Shown: positions 10,272 to 19,671, counted from the stretch's first letter. The stretch: 64,000 nucleotides of DNA from Marichromatium purpuratum 984 (GCF_000224005.2 NZ_CP007031.1:607501-671500), one strand, 5' to 3'. Notes: generated by a model not told the origin, from the sequence alone. Translations and numbers: made by a program.

Positions 10272-10453
10272 CCGCCAGCCGCCAGCTACCAGTCGCCAGT
10301 CGCCAGCTACCAGCCGCCAGCCAACAGCCGCCAGCTACCAGCCGCCAGCCGCCAGCTGCCAGCCGCCAGCCGCCAGCCGCCAGTCGCCAGCCGCCAGTCG
10401 CCAGTCGCCAGTCGCCAGTCGCCAGTCGCCAGTCGCCAGCCACCGGTCGCCAG
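10272..10453. repeat. Heptamer tandem array B
   Basis: About 26 units of CCAGCCG, CCAGTCG, CCAGCTA and similar 7-mers run between the ycaR-type gene and the hydrolase gene. The CCAG core is kept and the last three bases vary, as expected from slippage plus point change. It belongs to the same family as arrays A and D. Confidence 0.9.
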
Positions 10454-10570
10454 TGGGTAGGCGCCCTCGACAACAGCACGGCGTGCCGTCAACCCTCGCG
10501 CACGTCCTTGAGGGCCGTGCTTGAGGACCGGCGGCCACCGGCCGGCTGATCGCTGGCAACCCCAACACCT

Positions 10571-10650
10571 CTTTGCGTTCTTTGCGGCTTGGCGGTTCAA
10601 TCCGCTGGCCGCTGGCCGCTGGCCGCTGGCCGCTGGCCGCTGGCCGCTGG
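10571..10650. repeat. Shared motif followed by (CCGCTGG)7 array
   Basis: The motif CTTTGCGTTCTTTGCGGCTT-GGCGGTTCAATC is followed directly by seven perfect CCGCTGG units. The same motif recurs at 12497-12528 (and inverted at 12370-12402) and at 19396-19428, where 14 CCGCTGG units follow within a few bases. The linkage of motif and array suggests one composite repetitive element. Confidence 0.88.
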
Positions 10651-10760
10651 CGGTGGAGATCGCGCCCGGCGTCATCTTAGAATGGGCGTTCAGCACGCCC
10701 GTCCCGGGACCTGGGGTGTCGGGGCGGTCCCTGCAACCACCGGAATCCTCGATATCGCCC

Positions 10761-12326
10761 ATGTCCATGCCATCGCTCACCCGTTGTCGGGGGCGCTGTC
10801 TGCTGCGCCTGCTCGTCGCCGTCATCGCCCTGGTCGCCATCCTCAGTTCACTGTGGCGGCTGCATGCGGCCAGCGCCGGGGTCGAGATCAGCACCCAGCG
10901 CATCGACGGGGTGCCGCTGACCCTGTACCGGCCCGCCGGGGTCGAGCGCGCACCGGCGGTGGTGATCGCCCACGGCTTCGCCGGCTCGCAGCGGATGATG
11001 CAGCCCTATGCCCTGACCCTGGCGCGTAACGGCTATGTCGCCGTCACCTTCGATTTCGCCGGTCACGGGCGCAACCCGGCGCCCTTCGTCGCCTCGCTCG
11101 AGGATCAGCAGCGGCGTCTCGCGACCCTCAGCGCCGGGCTCGCCCCGGCGGTGGCGCTCGCCCTCGAACACGCCGATCCGAGCGGGCGGGTGGCGCTGCT
11201 CGGTCATTCGATGGCCGGTGACGTGCTCGCGCGCCATGCCGCGGCCCACCCCGAGACGGTGGTGGCGAGCGTGCTGCTCTCGCCCTATCTCTCGCCCGAG
11301 ACCGAGGTCGCCTCGATCCGCAACCTGTTGCTGGTCTACGGCGCGCTCGAACCCGAGATGCTGCACGCGCAGGGGCTCGAGCGGCTCGCAGCGGTGCTCG
11401 ACACCGAGGTGGCGCCGGGCGAGATCCACGGCGCGCCGGAGACGGGCGACGGGCGCGGGCTGATGCTGGTCGAGGGCGCCGAGCACATCGGCGTGCTCTA
11501 TGCCGAGGGTGGGCAGCGTCTGGCGCTCGACTGGCTCGATCGCAGCTTCGGCCATGTCAGCCAGGGCGGCGTCGATCGGCGCGGCGGCGCGCTGGCGCTG
11601 CTCTTTCTCGGGCTGGTGACGCTCGCCTGGCCGCTGGCGGCGCTGCTGCCGCGTGCGGCCGCGACGCCACGCGGCGCCGGGCTCGGCTGGCGCCGATCGT
11701 GGCCGGTTGCGGTGGCCCCCGCGATTCTGACCCCGCTGCTGCTGTGGCCGCTGCCCACCGGCTGGCTGCCGATCCTGCTCGGTGATTATCTGTCGCTGCA
11801 CTTCGGACTCTACGGGCTGCTCACCCTGGCCGCGTTGTGGTGGGTGCGTCGAGGGGACGCGGACAGCGAGACGCGCGCCGTGCCGGTCGACTGGTCACGG
11901 CTGGCGCTGGCCACGTTCGCGGTGATGCTCTACTTCGGGGTGGCGCTGACCCTGCCGATCGATCGCTTCGTCACCACCCTGGTGCCCGACGCCCACCGTC
12001 TGCCGCTGGTGCTGGCGATCCTCTGCGGCACCGCGCTCTATTTCGGCGCCGACGAGTGGCTGACCCGGGGACAGGGCGCCGGGCGCGGCGCCTATGCCGC
12101 GACCAAGCTGCTGTTCCTGCTGTCGCTGGCGCTGGCCGTGGCGCTCAACCTCGCCGAGCTGTTCTTCCTGGTGATCATCATCCCAGCGATCCTGGTCTTC
12201 TTCTTGGTCTACGGGCTGCTGAGCGGCTGGGTCTATCGCCGCGTCAACCACCCGCTCGCCGGTGCCCTGGCCAACGCCCTGGCCTTCGCCTCGGCGGTGG
12301 CGGTGACCTTCCCGGTGGTGGGGTGA
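10761..12326 (+). CDS. Alpha/beta hydrolase with C-terminal membrane domain
   Basis: I place the start at ATG 10761 (MSMPSLTRCRGRCLLRLLV); the open frame upstream runs through repeat DNA. The N-terminal helix (about residues 12-30) is a membrane anchor or signal. The hydrolase domain has VVIAHGFAGSQRMM, the nucleophile elbow LLGHSMAGD, and a late VEGAEHIGVLY giving the likely catalytic His. From about residue 280 several hydrophobic segments follow (LALLFLGLVTLAWPLAALL, LLLWPLPTGWLPILLG, LLFLLSLALAVALNLAELFF, FLVIIIPAILVFFLVYGLL), so roughly the second half is embedded in the inner membrane. The substrate is unknown. Length is 521 residues. Only the membrane tail distinguishes it from ordinary serine hydrolases. 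Confidence 0.82.
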   Translation: MSMPSLTRCRGRCLLRLLVAVIALVAILSSLWRLHAASAGVEISTQRIDGVPLTLYRPAGVERAPAVVIAHGFAGSQRMMQPYALTLARNGYVAVTFDFAGHGRNPAPFVASLEDQQRRLATLSAGLAPAVALALEHADPSGRVALLGHSMAGDVLARHAAAHPETVVASVLLSPYLSPETEVASIRNLLLVYGALEPEMLHAQGLERLAAVLDTEVAPGEIHGAPETGDGRGLMLVEGAEHIGVLYAEGGQRLALDWLDRSFGHVSQGGVDRRGGALALLFLGLVTLAWPLAALLPRAAATPRGAGLGWRRSWPVAVAPAILTPLLLWPLPTGWLPILLGDYLSLHFGLYGLLTLAALWWVRRGDADSETRAVPVDWSRLALATFAVMLYFGVALTLPIDRFVTTLVPDAHRLPLVLAILCGTALYFGADEWLTRGQGAGRGAYAATKLLFLLSLALAVALNLAELFFLVIIIPAILVFFLVYGLLSGWVYRRVNHPLAGALANALAFASAVAVTFPVVG

Positions 12327-12696
12327 GGGGGTAGCCGCCAGCGACCAGCGGGGTGGTTGCTGGGAATTGTTGAACCGCGAAGGCGCCAAGAGCGCAAAGA
12401 GGCTCAAGTTGCAAACGATCAGTCACCAGCCGTCGCGTAGGTGTCTGGCGCCAGTGTTTGAGGGTAGGTCGCCACTGGTGGCTGGAGGCTCTTCTCTCCT
12501 TTGCGCTCTTGGCGTCTTGGCGGTTCAATCCGCTGGCGCTGTTACGGTCTTCGCACCCCGGCCGCTCTGGATGTAGACTGACCGGACGCCGGCGGACAGG
12601 ATGATGAGCCGCGATCCCACACAAACGCGGCCACGCCGGTTGTCCGTTCACGACAACGATCGCGCTTACCACCAATCGAGCCGGAGGAGCATGGCC
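12327..12696. other. Intergenic region with an inverted pair of the shared motif
   Basis: This 370-base stretch contains a short heptamer remnant (12335-12350) and two oppositely oriented copies of the shared motif at 12370-12402 and about 12497-12528. The arms, around 30 bases with a few mismatches, flank about 94 bases, giving a possible large stem-loop or a miniature element. The rest is the leader of the hemerythrin-like gene. No gene is supported here. Confidence 0.75.
12370..12528. repeat. Inverted repeat of the shared motif
   Basis: The left arm (12370-12402) has AACCGCGAAGGCGCCAAG and AGCGCAAAG; the right arm (about 12497-12528) is close to its reverse complement (CTTTGCGCTCTTGGCGTC then TTGGCGGTTCAA). 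By eye about 29 of 33 positions pair. A CGCTGGCGCTG tail after the right arm looks like a decayed CCGCTGG array. Confidence 0.8.
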
Positions 12697-13143
12697 ATGG
12701 TCGCGTTTGCCCAACTGCATGCCCAGAACCACAAGATCATCGAGCTCTCGAACGTCTTCCTGTATCTGGTGCGAGAGCGTTCGATGTGTGACACCGAGGT
12801 CGCCTGCGATCTCTTCTTCGATCTCACCACGCGTATCCGCGAGCACATGGAGCTGGTCGATCGCGAACTCTGCGGTCGGCTCATCGCCCACTCCGAGCAG
12901 CAGGTGAAGAACACCGCCAATCGCTTTCTCTCGGGTTCGATCGAGATCAAGCGCATCTTCGCCGCCTATGTGAAGCAATGGTGTTCGCAGCAGCGCCACA
13001 GCCTCACCATCGGCGATCACGCCGCCTTCCTCCAGGACACCGAGCAGATGATGGCGCTGGTGATGGACCGCATCCAACGCGAGACCGAGCACCTCTATCC
13101 GCTGATTCGTCAGGTCCAGGGCAACGACAAGGAAGTGGCCTGA
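12697..13143 (+). CDS. Hemerythrin-like helical-bundle protein
   Basis: A 148-residue all-helical protein. I choose ATG 12697 because GGAGGAG (12683-12689) is then 7 bases upstream; the ATG at 12691 is too close. It has LHAQNHKIIE, TTRIREHMELVDREL and a C-terminal IQRETEHLYPLI, spaced like the histidine and acidic ligands of hemerythrin HHE domains (H, HxxxE/D and ExxHLYP). Related proteins bind a di-iron centre and sense or buffer oxygen, which would fit an organism fixing nitrogen. The next gene leftward is nifM, in convergent orientation, with the two stop codons only 12 bases apart. The metal-binding assignment is an inference; a few ligand positions are not obvious. Confidence 0.6.
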   Translation: MVAFAQLHAQNHKIIELSNVFLYLVRERSMCDTEVACDLFFDLTTRIREHMELVDRELCGRLIAHSEQQVKNTANRFLSGSIEIKRIFAAYVKQWCSQQRHSLTIGDHAAFLQDTEQMMALVMDRIQRETEHLYPLIRQVQGNDKEVA

Positions 13144-13164
13144 GCCGAGCGGTCTTCAGGCCAC
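13135..13164. terminator. Candidate bidirectional terminator overlapping two stop codons
   Basis: GTGGCCTGA (13135-13143) and TCAGGCCAC (13156-13164) form a perfect 9-bp stem with a 12-base loop. The left arm contains the stop codon of the hemerythrin-like gene and the right arm contains the stop of nifM. A clear T-run is lacking on both sides, so termination strength is uncertain. Confidence 0.5.
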
Positions 13165-14004
13165 CGCCATGCGCCCACGCAGCACGCTGATCCAGTCGCG
13201 CTGACGGGCGCGTGCGGCCTGCTCGCGGAGCTGGACGCGCAGCTGCTCGCGGACCGTCTCGAACGACAGGGTCCTGGCCGGGTGGACATGCTCGCAGCGC
13301 AGCAGATGGAGTCCCAGCGGGCTCTCGACCACGGCGCTGATCTCACCCGGCGCGAGCGCGAACAGCGCGGCGTCGAGCGCGGGGTAGAGCTGCCCGGCGG
13401 TCAGGGTGCCGAGCCGACCCTCCTCGAGCGCGGTCGGGCATTCCGAGTGACGCCTGGCGAGCGCGCCGAAGGCGTCCGGGTCGGCGGCGAGCCGCACGGC
13501 CAGCGCCGCGATGCGCGCGCGCGCGGTCTCGGGGCGGTTCTCCGCGTAATCGGGGTTGATGGTGATGAGCAGGTGGCGGGCCTCGCGCCGCTCGGGCTGG
13601 ACGAAGCGCTCGCGGTGGCGCTGATAGAAGGCCACCAGTTCGTCCTCGCTCGGTGCCGGGGCCTGGGCGCCGATGCGACGCAGCACGGCGTCGAAGCGCA
13701 GCTCGCGCTCCAGGGCGCGGCGTAGCGCGGCGACATCCAGTCCGCCATCGGTGAGCGCCGCCTCGAAGGCGACCTCATCCTCGTAGCGCTCGCGCAGCTC
13801 GGCAAGGCTCGCGTCGAGCTGTTGGTCGGTGATCTGCGTGGCCGCCGCCTCGGCGGTGGCGAGCACCAGTGCCTCGAGCTGCTGGCTGCGCTCGGCCAGA
13901 CGCTCGGCCTCGGCGCGCTGGACGGCGTCGAGCTGGGTCGGTGGACACTGGAAGCGATTGGCCGAGGCGCGGATCAGGTGGTAGGGGTCGATGCACACCT
14001 TCAT
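13156..14004 (-). CDS. nifM: NifM, peptidyl-prolyl isomerase for nitrogenase Fe protein
   Basis: A 282-residue parvulin-type PPIase needed in the family for folding and maturation of NifH. The C-terminal parvulin domain (about residues 130-275) has REARHLLITIN, AFGALARRHSECPT, GRLGTLTAGQLYP and ISAVVESPLGLHLLRCE, in the expected order. The N-terminal region MKVCIDPYHLIRASANRF is helical and less conserved, as in other NifM proteins. It is the last gene of the leftward nifV-W-Z-M operon and its start overlaps the nifZ stop (ATGA). It converges with a hemerythrin-like gene. Confidence 0.92.
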   Translation of the reverse strand: MKVCIDPYHLIRASANRFQCPPTQLDAVQRAEAERLAERSQQLEALVLATAEAAATQITDQQLDASLAELRERYEDEVAFEAALTDGGLDVAALRRALERELRFDAVLRRIGAQAPAPSEDELVAFYQRHRERFVQPERREARHLLITINPDYAENRPETARARIAALAVRLAADPDAFGALARRHSECPTALEEGRLGTLTAGQLYPALDAALFALAPGEISAVVESPLGLHLLRCEHVHPARTLSFETVREQLRVQLREQAARARQRDWISVLRGRMAVA

Positions 14005-14468
14005 CCGGCCTCCTGGGGTTCGAGCTGGTCTTCGGGTTGGTCCAGCGCCGACTCGGGCACCAGCAGCGGCCTACGCCCGGCGAACAACACCTGATAGCAC
14101 ACCCCCTGCGGGTGATCGCGCTCGACCCGCAGCACCTCTCCGACCTCACCGGGCTCGACCAGCACCTCGCCACGCAGCGCCAGTCGGCGGGCGGCGGCGA
14201 CCCGCTCGCGCGCCTCGAAGCGGCTCGGGGTCCAGGGCGCGTCGGCTGCCTGCAGCTCCTCCTCGCGACAGCCGACCACGCGGCCCTCTTCGATGAAGTG
14301 CACCGCGTAGATGATCTGGTCCTGGAGGAAGGTGCCGACATCGCGTACATGGCCGACGGCACCGCGCCGCACCAGCAGATCGCCGCGCGAGCCCTCGGGG
14401 AAGGTGCCGTCATTGCGCAGATTGCGGGTCACTCGCACCGCATCGCCGAACTCAAAGTTGGGGCGCAT
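14001..14468 (-). CDS. nifZ: NifZ, nitrogenase P-cluster assembly protein
   Basis: A 155-residue NifZ. The start at MRPNFEFGDAVRVTRNLRND is the family-typical opening; an upstream in-frame ATG would extend it into nifW and is not credible. The body has GDLLVRRGAVGHVRDVGTFL and IIYAVHFIEEGRVVGCREEE, both characteristic. NifZ acts in formation of the second P-cluster of the MoFe protein. The start overlaps nifW by 17 bases and the stop overlaps nifM by 4, so the three genes are translationally coupled. The C-terminal quarter (to QLEPQEAG) is longer than in short NifZ versions. Confidence 0.94.
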   Translation of the reverse strand: MRPNFEFGDAVRVTRNLRNDGTFPEGSRGDLLVRRGAVGHVRDVGTFLQDQIIYAVHFIEEGRVVGCREEELQAADAPWTPSRFEARERVAAARRLALRGEVLVEPGEVGEVLRVERDHPQGVCYQVLFAGRRPLLVPESALDQPEDQLEPQEAG

Positions 14469-14790
14469 GGCTACCTCCCGCCGGGTCGAGTTGGAGGTCG
14501 ACGCGCACGCCGCTGCGCGGTCCGTGCAGATGGAAGACCCGGAACACCCGCTCGGTGCGCGCGTCGGACGCAACGAAGTCGTGATAGGCGCGGGTGAGCA
14601 GCTCGGCGCGCCGCCGGTGACGAGCCTCGGCCTGTTCGGGCAGGGGCTCGGCGTCGGCCAGATAGTCGTGGAAGCGCTGCAGGATGTGCAGCCGGTTGAC
14701 CCGGACCACGGCCGGGTTGTAGTCGATCTCGAAGTGCTCGAGGAAGTCCTCGGCGCTGACCAGGTCGTGCAGATCGCTGTCGTCGTTCAT
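14452..14790 (-). CDS. nifW: NifW, nitrogenase-stabilizing/protective protein
   Basis: A 112-residue NifW. Recognisable parts are LVSAEDFLEHFEIDYNP near the N-terminus, RLHILQRFHDYL, and a C-terminal YHDFVASDARTERVFRVFHL. NifW associates with the MoFe protein and is thought to protect it from oxygen or assist P-cluster maturation. The gene starts 13 bases after nifV ends and overlaps nifZ. I take MNDDSDLHDLVS as the start because earlier in-frame codons lie within nifV. Confidence 0.93.
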   Translation of the reverse strand: MNDDSDLHDLVSAEDFLEHFEIDYNPAVVRVNRLHILQRFHDYLADAEPLPEQAEARHRRRAELLTRAYHDFVASDARTERVFRVFHLHGPRSGVRVDLQLDPAGGSHAPQL

Positions 14791-14803
14791 CGGCGGCTCC
14801 GGT

Positions 14804-15955
14804 TCAGGCGGTGTGGGCGGTTGCAGTGGGCAGTTCGCAGAGGAAGCGCTGCAGGTCGGCGGCGACCGGTGCGCGCTTGGTCGCGGTGACGAAGCGGCGC
14901 ACCAGCGGCAGCAGTCGCTCGGCCTGATCGAGTCCGACCTCCTGGTGCAGCAACTCGGCATAGGCCTGGCGCACCGCCTGGCGGCCCGAGTGCTTGCCGA
15001 GCACCAGGCGGTGATGGCGCCCGAGTTCGGCCGGGTCGATGCCCTGGTAGTTGAGCGGGTCCTTGAGCAGACCGTCGACATGGATCCCGGCCTCGTGGGT
15101 GAAGGCACCGTCGCCGACCAGGCTCTTGTGCCAGGCCACCGGGCGTCCCGAGGCCTGGGCGACTAGGGTCGAGACCTGCTCGAAGGCATGCAGGTCGACC
15201 CCCGGGTCGATCCCCTGGGTGTGTCTGAGTCCCATCACCACCTCCTCCAGCGCGGCGTTTCCGGCGCGCTCGCCGAGTCCGTGCACCGTGGTGTTGAGGT
15301 GGGTCGCCCCGGCACGGGCCGCGGCCAGGGTGTTGGCGGTAGCCAGCCCGAGGTCGTCGTGGGCGTGCATCTCGATCTCCAGGTCGCAGGCGGCACGCAG
15401 CGTGGCGATGCGTGAATAGACGCCGAAGGGCTCCATCAAGCCGACGGTGTCGGCGAAGCGGATGCGGCGTGCGCCGGCCGCCTGGGCGACCTCGGCGGCG
15501 CGGGCGAGGAACTCGGGATCGGCGCGCGAGGCGTCCTCGGCGCCGACGCAGACCTCCAGCCCGAGCGCGCGCGCCTGGGGCACGCAGCGCGCGATCTGGC
15601 GCAGCGCCCAGTCGCGATCACGGCCGAGCTTGCGCGCCAGCTGCTGGTCGGAGAGCGGGATCGAGAGGTCGACGAGATCGGCGTCGAGCCCCGCGCAGCG
15701 GGCGATGTCGTCCGCGCGCATCCGGCACCACAGCATCAGCCGCGCTGCGAGCCCGAGTCGGGCGATGGCCTGGATCGCGTCACGCTCGTCGGCGCCCATC
15801 GCCGGGATACCGATCTCGAGCTCGGGGACGCCGAGGGCGTCGAGCGCGCGGGCGATGGCGAGCTTCTCGGCGAGCGAGAAGGCGACCCCAGCCGACTGCT
15901 CGCCGTCGCGCAGGGTGGTGTCGTTGATGGTGATCGGGCGGACTGAATCCTTCAT
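14804..15955 (-). CDS. nifV: NifV, homocitrate synthase
   Basis: Condenses acetyl-CoA and 2-oxoglutarate to homocitrate, the organic ligand of FeMo-cofactor. The protein has 383 residues. The start is [20 protein letters not shown], where [10 protein letters not shown] is the metal-binding opening motif of the DRE-TIM family. Other signatures are [17 protein letters not shown] (metal-binding His pair), [20 protein letters not shown] and [20 protein letters not shown]. It leads a nifV-W-Z-M operon and has its own sigma-54 promoter 36 bases upstream of the ATG, which separates it from nifUS. Confidence 0.95.
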   Translation of the reverse strand: MKDSVRPITINDTTLRDGEQSAGVAFSLAEKLAIARALDALGVPELEIGIPAMGADERDAIQAIARLGLAARLMLWCRMRADDIARCAGLDADLVDLSIPLSDQQLARKLGRDRDWALRQIARCVPQARALGLEVCVGAEDASRADPEFLARAAEVAQAAGARRIRFADTVGLMEPFGVYSRIATLRAACDLEIEMHAHDDLGLATANTLAAARAGATHLNTTVHGLGERAGNAALEEVVMGLRHTQGIDPGVDLHAFEQVSTLVAQASGRPVAWHKSLVGDGAFTHEAGIHVDGLLKDPLNYQGIDPAELGRHHRLVLGKHSGRQAVRQAYAELLHQEVGLDQAERLLPLVRRFVTATKRAPVAADLQRFLCELPTATAHTA

Positions 15956-15990
15956 CTGTGGGCTCCGTACAGCACTTGACGAGACTTGTT

Positions 15991-16006
15991 TGCAAAGGCA
16001 GTGCCA
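15991..16006 (-). promoter_or_regulatory. Sigma-54 (-24/-12) promoter of nifV
   Basis: On the minus strand the sequence reads TGGCAC-TGCCT-TTGCA, an exact match to the RpoN consensus TGGCAC-N5-TTGCW. It lies 36 bases before the nifV ATG and predicts a short leader. A NifA-like TGT-N10-ACG (one mismatch) is at 16093-16108 on the plus strand, about 90 bases upstream. Confidence 0.88.
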
Positions 16007-16111
16007 GCGTCGTCGATGACGTGGATTCAGCGGCTTGCGAGCGAGGAGGCTCGGGCGTTGCAGGGTTTGCGACAGGGTGGCGAGGGCAGGCGTGTCGCGG
16101 AGCCGACGCGT

Positions 16112-16142
16112 CGCGGCACCGGCATGGTGCGCCGGTGCCGCG
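16112..16142 (-). terminator. Strong hairpin after nifS
   Basis: CGCGGCACCGGC (16112-16123) pairs perfectly with GCCGGTGCCGCG (16131-16142) around a 7-base loop, eight bases after the nifS stop. It lacks an obvious U-tract. It could stop or stabilise the nifUS transcript before the separate nifV promoter. Confidence 0.55.
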
Positions 16143-16149
16143 TGTCGGG

Positions 16150-17373
16150 TCAGGCATAGGCCGGCGAGAAGCCGGGCGTGTGTGCGTCGCCGAGCGGACC
16201 GTCCTCGCCCCAGTAGGGCGAGAGTCGGCGCAGCTGTTCGATCACCGGGACGAGGGTGTCCACCGCGCGATCGATCTCGGCGGCGCTGTTGTAGCGCGAG
16301 AGCGAGAAACGGATGGTGCCGTGTGCGGCGGTGAGCGGGATGCCCATGGCGCGCATCACGTGCGAGGGCTCGAGCGAGCCCGAGCTGCAGGCCGAGCCGC
16401 TGGAGGCGGCGATGCCGTGACGGTTGAGCAACAGCAGGATCGACTCGCCCTCGATGAACTCGAAGGCGATGTTGCTGGTGTTGGGCAGACGGTTGTCGGG
16501 ATCGCCGGTGACGAAGCAGTGGGGCACGGCGGTGAGGATGCCGCGCTCGAGCCGGTCGCGCAGCGCGCGCACCGTGGTACGCTCGTGCTCGAGCGCGGCG
16601 CCGGCCAGCTCGCAGGCGAGCCCGAGCCCGACGATGGCGGCGCTGTTCTCGGTGCCGGCGCGGCGTCCGCGTTCCTGGTGACCGCCGCGCAGCAGCGGCC
16701 GGAAGCGGGTGTTGCGACGCACGTAGAGCACGCCGACGCCCTTGGGGGCGTGGAGCTTGTGTCCGGAGAGCGAGAGCATGTCGATGGCGCTGTCGGCGAG
16801 CGCGATCGGCAGCTTGCCCACTGCCTGCACCGCGTCGGTGTGGAACATCACGCCCGCCGCGCGCGCCATCTCGGCCATCTCCTCGACCGGGAACAGGGTG
16901 CCGGTCTCGTTGTTGGCCCACATCACCGAGACGATGGCGACCCGCTCGGTGAGCAGTGCGCGATAGGCATCGAGATCGAGTCGCCCGTGGTCGTCGACGC
17001 CGAGACGGTGGATCACATAACCCTCCTTGGCGAGCTGGTCGCACAGGCTCAGCACCGCCGGGTGTTCGACCTCGGTGGTGATGATCTCGCGCCGCTCGGG
17101 CTGGGCGCGCAACGCCGAGAGGATGGCGGTGGCGTCGGACTCGGTGCCGCAGGAGGTGAAGATGATCTCGGAGTCGTGCGTCGCGCCGAGCAGGGCGGCG
17201 ACCTGGGCGCGTGCGGTGCGCAGCGCGCGACCGACGCGATCGCCGTAGCGGTGGATCGAGGAGGGGTTGCCGTACTGCTCGGTGAAGAAGGGCAGCATCG
17301 CCTCCACCACCTCGGGGGCGACCATGGTGGTGGCGTTGTTGTCGAGATAGATGCCGGGGGTCTGTTCGCTCAT
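16150..17373 (-). CDS. nifS: NifS, cysteine desulfurase
   Basis: PLP enzyme that supplies sulfur from cysteine for nitrogenase Fe-S clusters, 407 residues. The start is [20 protein letters not shown] (YLDNNATT is the family opening). The PLP lysine sits in [14 protein letters not shown] and the persulfide Cys in [25 protein letters not shown] and [16 protein letters not shown] are also present. It follows nifU by 56 bases on the same strand. The C-terminus ends with [19 protein letters not shown], a short proline-rich tail. Confidence 0.96.
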   Translation of the reverse strand: MSEQTPGIYLDNNATTMVAPEVVEAMLPFFTEQYGNPSSIHRYGDRVGRALRTARAQVAALLGATHDSEIIFTSCGTESDATAILSALRAQPERREIITTEVEHPAVLSLCDQLAKEGYVIHRLGVDDHGRLDLDAYRALLTERVAIVSVMWANNETGTLFPVEEMAEMARAAGVMFHTDAVQAVGKLPIALADSAIDMLSLSGHKLHAPKGVGVLYVRRNTRFRPLLRGGHQERGRRAGTENSAAIVGLGLACELAGAALEHERTTVRALRDRLERGILTAVPHCFVTGDPDNRLPNTSNIAFEFIEGESILLLLNRHGIAASSGSACSSGSLEPSHVMRAMGIPLTAAHGTIRFSLSRYNSAAEIDRAVDTLVPVIEQLRRLSPYWGEDGPLGDAHTPGFSPAYA

Positions 17374-17429
17374 CGGTGGCTCCTCGCTGCGGATGGGGAT
17401 GGTTGGCGATCGCGTCGCGCCGTGGGACG

Positions 17430-18308
17430 TCAGCAGGCGATCTGCTGGGGCGCGGCGGGGATCACCCGCAGCGGTTCGCCGAGCTCGGCGCTGAGCCGCT
17501 CCTGGATGCCGGAGAGGGTGAGCGAGGCCATCTGACAGCCGGCGCAGGCGCCCTTGAGGCTGACATAGACCGTGCGACCGTCGACGTCGACCAGTTCGAG
17601 GTCGCCGTGGTCGCGCTGCAGCTCTGGGCGCAGGGTGTCGATCAGCCGCTCGATGCGGCGGATGCGCTGCAGGGTGTTGACGCGAGGCGCGGCGGGTTGC
17701 GGAGGTTCGGGGGCGCGCGGTGCCTGGACCGCCACGGCGGTGGGGTTGACCCGGGCGATGATCTCCTCGATCCCTTCGTGGCAGGCCGAGCAGCCGCCGC
17801 CGGCCTTGGTGTAATGGGTGACGGCGGTCACCGAGTCGAGCCCGTTGGCGCGTACCGTCTCCTCGATCATCCCGGCGTCGACCCCGAAGCACTTGCACAC
17901 CAGCGCGCCCTCGGCGTGGTCATCGTCCGCCCAGCGCTCACCGCGATAGTTGGCGATTGCCGCCTGCAGCGCCTCGCGCCCCATCACCGAGCAGTGCATC
18001 TTCTCCGCCGGCAGGCCGCCGAGGACGTCGGCGATGTCCTGATTGGTGACCGTCAGCGCCTGATCCAGGGTCATGCCCTTGATGATCTCGGTCAGCGCCG
18101 AACTGGAAGCGATCGCCGAGCCGCAGCCGAAGGTCTGGAAACCGGCCTCGAGGATCATCTCGCGCTCGGGGTCGACCCGGAGCGAGAGCCGCAGGGCGTC
18201 GCCGCAGGCGAGCGAGCCGACCTCACCGACGCCGTTGGCGTCCTTGACCGGGCCGGCGTTGCGAGGGTTGAAGAAGTGGTCCTGGACCTGCTCGGAATAG
18301 TCCCACAT
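17430..18308 (-). CDS. nifU: NifU, Fe-S cluster scaffold
   Basis: Three-domain scaffold on which NifS-derived sulfur and iron are assembled, 292 residues. The N-terminal IscU-like domain starts [19 protein letters not shown] and has Cys in [19 protein letters not shown] and KMHCSVMG. The central [2Fe-2S] domain has VCKCFGVD and [15 protein letters not shown]. The C-terminal Nfu domain has [12 protein letters not shown] with the CxxC. The ATG at 18308 is chosen because the family begins MW(D/E)YS. A sigma-54 promoter and a perfect NifA site lie upstream. Confidence 0.96.
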   Translation of the reverse strand: MWDYSEQVQDHFFNPRNAGPVKDANGVGEVGSLACGDALRLSLRVDPEREMILEAGFQTFGCGSAIASSSALTEIIKGMTLDQALTVTNQDIADVLGGLPAEKMHCSVMGREALQAAIANYRGERWADDDHAEGALVCKCFGVDAGMIEETVRANGLDSVTAVTHYTKAGGGCSACHEGIEEIIARVNPTAVAVQAPRAPEPPQPAAPRVNTLQRIRRIERLIDTLRPELQRDHGDLELVDVDGRTVYVSLKGACAGCQMASLTLSGIQERLSAELGEPLRVIPAAPQQIAC

Positions 18309-18373
18309 GGATTGCTCTCCCGTGTCATTTGGCTGGGGCCGGCGCATGCTGCCCGGGGCTTGTAGAGTCTTTA

Positions 18374-18389
18374 AGCAACCTCCGCGCCA
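18374..18389 (-). promoter_or_regulatory. Sigma-54 (-24/-12) promoter of nifUS
   Basis: The minus strand reads TGGCGC-GGAGG-TTGCT, one base off the RpoN consensus with the invariant GG and GC at correct spacing. It is 66 bases upstream of the nifU ATG. Confidence 0.82.
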
Positions 18390-18451
18390 CTCTTGTGTGA
18401 CCGTGGCGGGCGAGCCGGGACGCCGGGCGGGGCGCGATCACCCTCACGGCT

Positions 18452-18467
18452 TGTCGGGTCCGGGACA
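18452..18467. promoter_or_regulatory. NifA upstream activating site of nifU
   Basis: TGT-CGGGTCCGGG-ACA is a perfect TGT-N10-ACA site about 63 bases upstream of the -24 element, the usual position for NifA. It sits between the nifU promoter and the stop of the upstream hypothetical gene. Confidence 0.75.
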
Positions 18468-18508
18468 GGGCGCGCCGCCCCGGTGGTGGCAAACCCGACA
18501 GCGACGTC

Positions 18509-18925
<417 letters not shown>

Positions 18926-19000
18926 GGCACGGCCCTCCTGAATGGCTCGGGGTGATCCGTGCGGTATTGCACGGGGCGTGCCGGGACCAGCGAGCAGGCG

Positions 19001-19280
19001 CCAGCCGCCAGTCGCCAGCCACCAGCGACCAGCCACCAGTCGCCAGTCGCCAGCCGTCAGCCGCCAGCCGCCAGCCGCCAGCCGCCAGTCGCCAGCGACC
19101 AGCCACCAGTCGCCAGCCGTCAGCCGCCAGCCGTCAGCCGCCAGTCGCCAGTCGCCAGTCGCCAGCCGTCAGCCGCCAGCCGCCAGCGACCAGCCGCCAG
19201 CGACCAGCGACCAGCCGTCAGCCGCCAGTCGCCAGTCGCCAGCCACCGGCCGCCAGCCGCCAGCTGCCAGCGATCAGTCG
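19001..19280. repeat. Heptamer tandem array D (largest)
   Basis: About 40 units of the CCAGNNN family (CCAGCCG, CCAGTCG, CCAGCGA, TCAGCCG and others) over 280 bases. It is the longest copy in the window. Local runs of identical units suggest recent slippage. It shares unit variants with arrays A and B. Confidence 0.92.
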
Positions 19281-19395
19281 CGGCCTGTCCTAGAGCGCTG
19301 ACGCCGAGAACGCTCGCTGACCGGTGCCGACAGTTGATGGGAGGTCACGCCGTCGTCGCGGCCGCACACTCACGGATGGCTGGGCGCTTGAATCC

Positions 19396-19535
19396 CTTTG
19401 CGGTCTTTGTGGCTTGGCGGTTCAATCTTCTGGCCGCTGGCCGCTGGCCGCTGGCCGCTGGCCGCTGGCCGCTGGCCGCTGGCCGCTGGCCGCTGGCCGC
19501 TGGCCGCTGGCCGCTGGCCGCTGGCCGCTGGCCGC
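19396..19535. repeat. Shared motif followed by (CCGCTGG)14 array
   Basis: CCTTTGCGGTCTTTGTGGCT-TGGCGGTTCAATC is followed almost directly by about 14 perfect CCGCTGG units. The order and orientation match the copy at 10571-10650, supporting one composite element rather than independent repeats. Confidence 0.9.
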
Positions 19536-19671
19536 CGGTCATTCATCATCCCCGCGACGGCCGTCCGCTCATGCTAGGATTTCGCCGCCGGGCGGGGGTC
19601 GTCCGGGGCGGCGGTCCGGGCTGGTCCGCGCGCGGCTTGATTTGAGGCAGGCAGTCGAGACGATCATATCT

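Larger units (their letters stand above)
10127..10760. other. Gene-free spacer with repeat elements
   Basis: This 634-base stretch holds no gene I can support. It contains heptamer array B (10272-10453), a GC-rich spacer, the shared 30-base motif (about 10571-10601) and a (CCGCTGG)n array (10602-10650), then the leader of the alpha/beta hydrolase gene. Open frames across it arise from the repeat units. Confidence 0.8.
18926..19671. other. Long gene-free region dominated by repeats
   Basis: About 745 bases between the divergent hypothetical gene and the transketolase gene. It holds heptamer array D (19001-19280), a roughly 110-base ordinary spacer, the shared motif (19396-19428), a (CCGCTGG)14 array (19434-19535), and about 135 bases of leader before the transketolase start. 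No gene is supported; open frames here come from the 7-base periodicity. Confidence 0.85.

Noticed and set aside
10240-10903. Proteins encoded by the heptamer arrays (Trp/Arg/Leu/Ala repeats)
   Set aside because: Several frames are open only because the unit lacks stop codons; no ribosome-binding sites or conserved products support them.
19001-19280. CRISPR array
   Set aside because: The repeats are 7-base tandem units without unique spacers of uniform length, and no cas genes are nearby.
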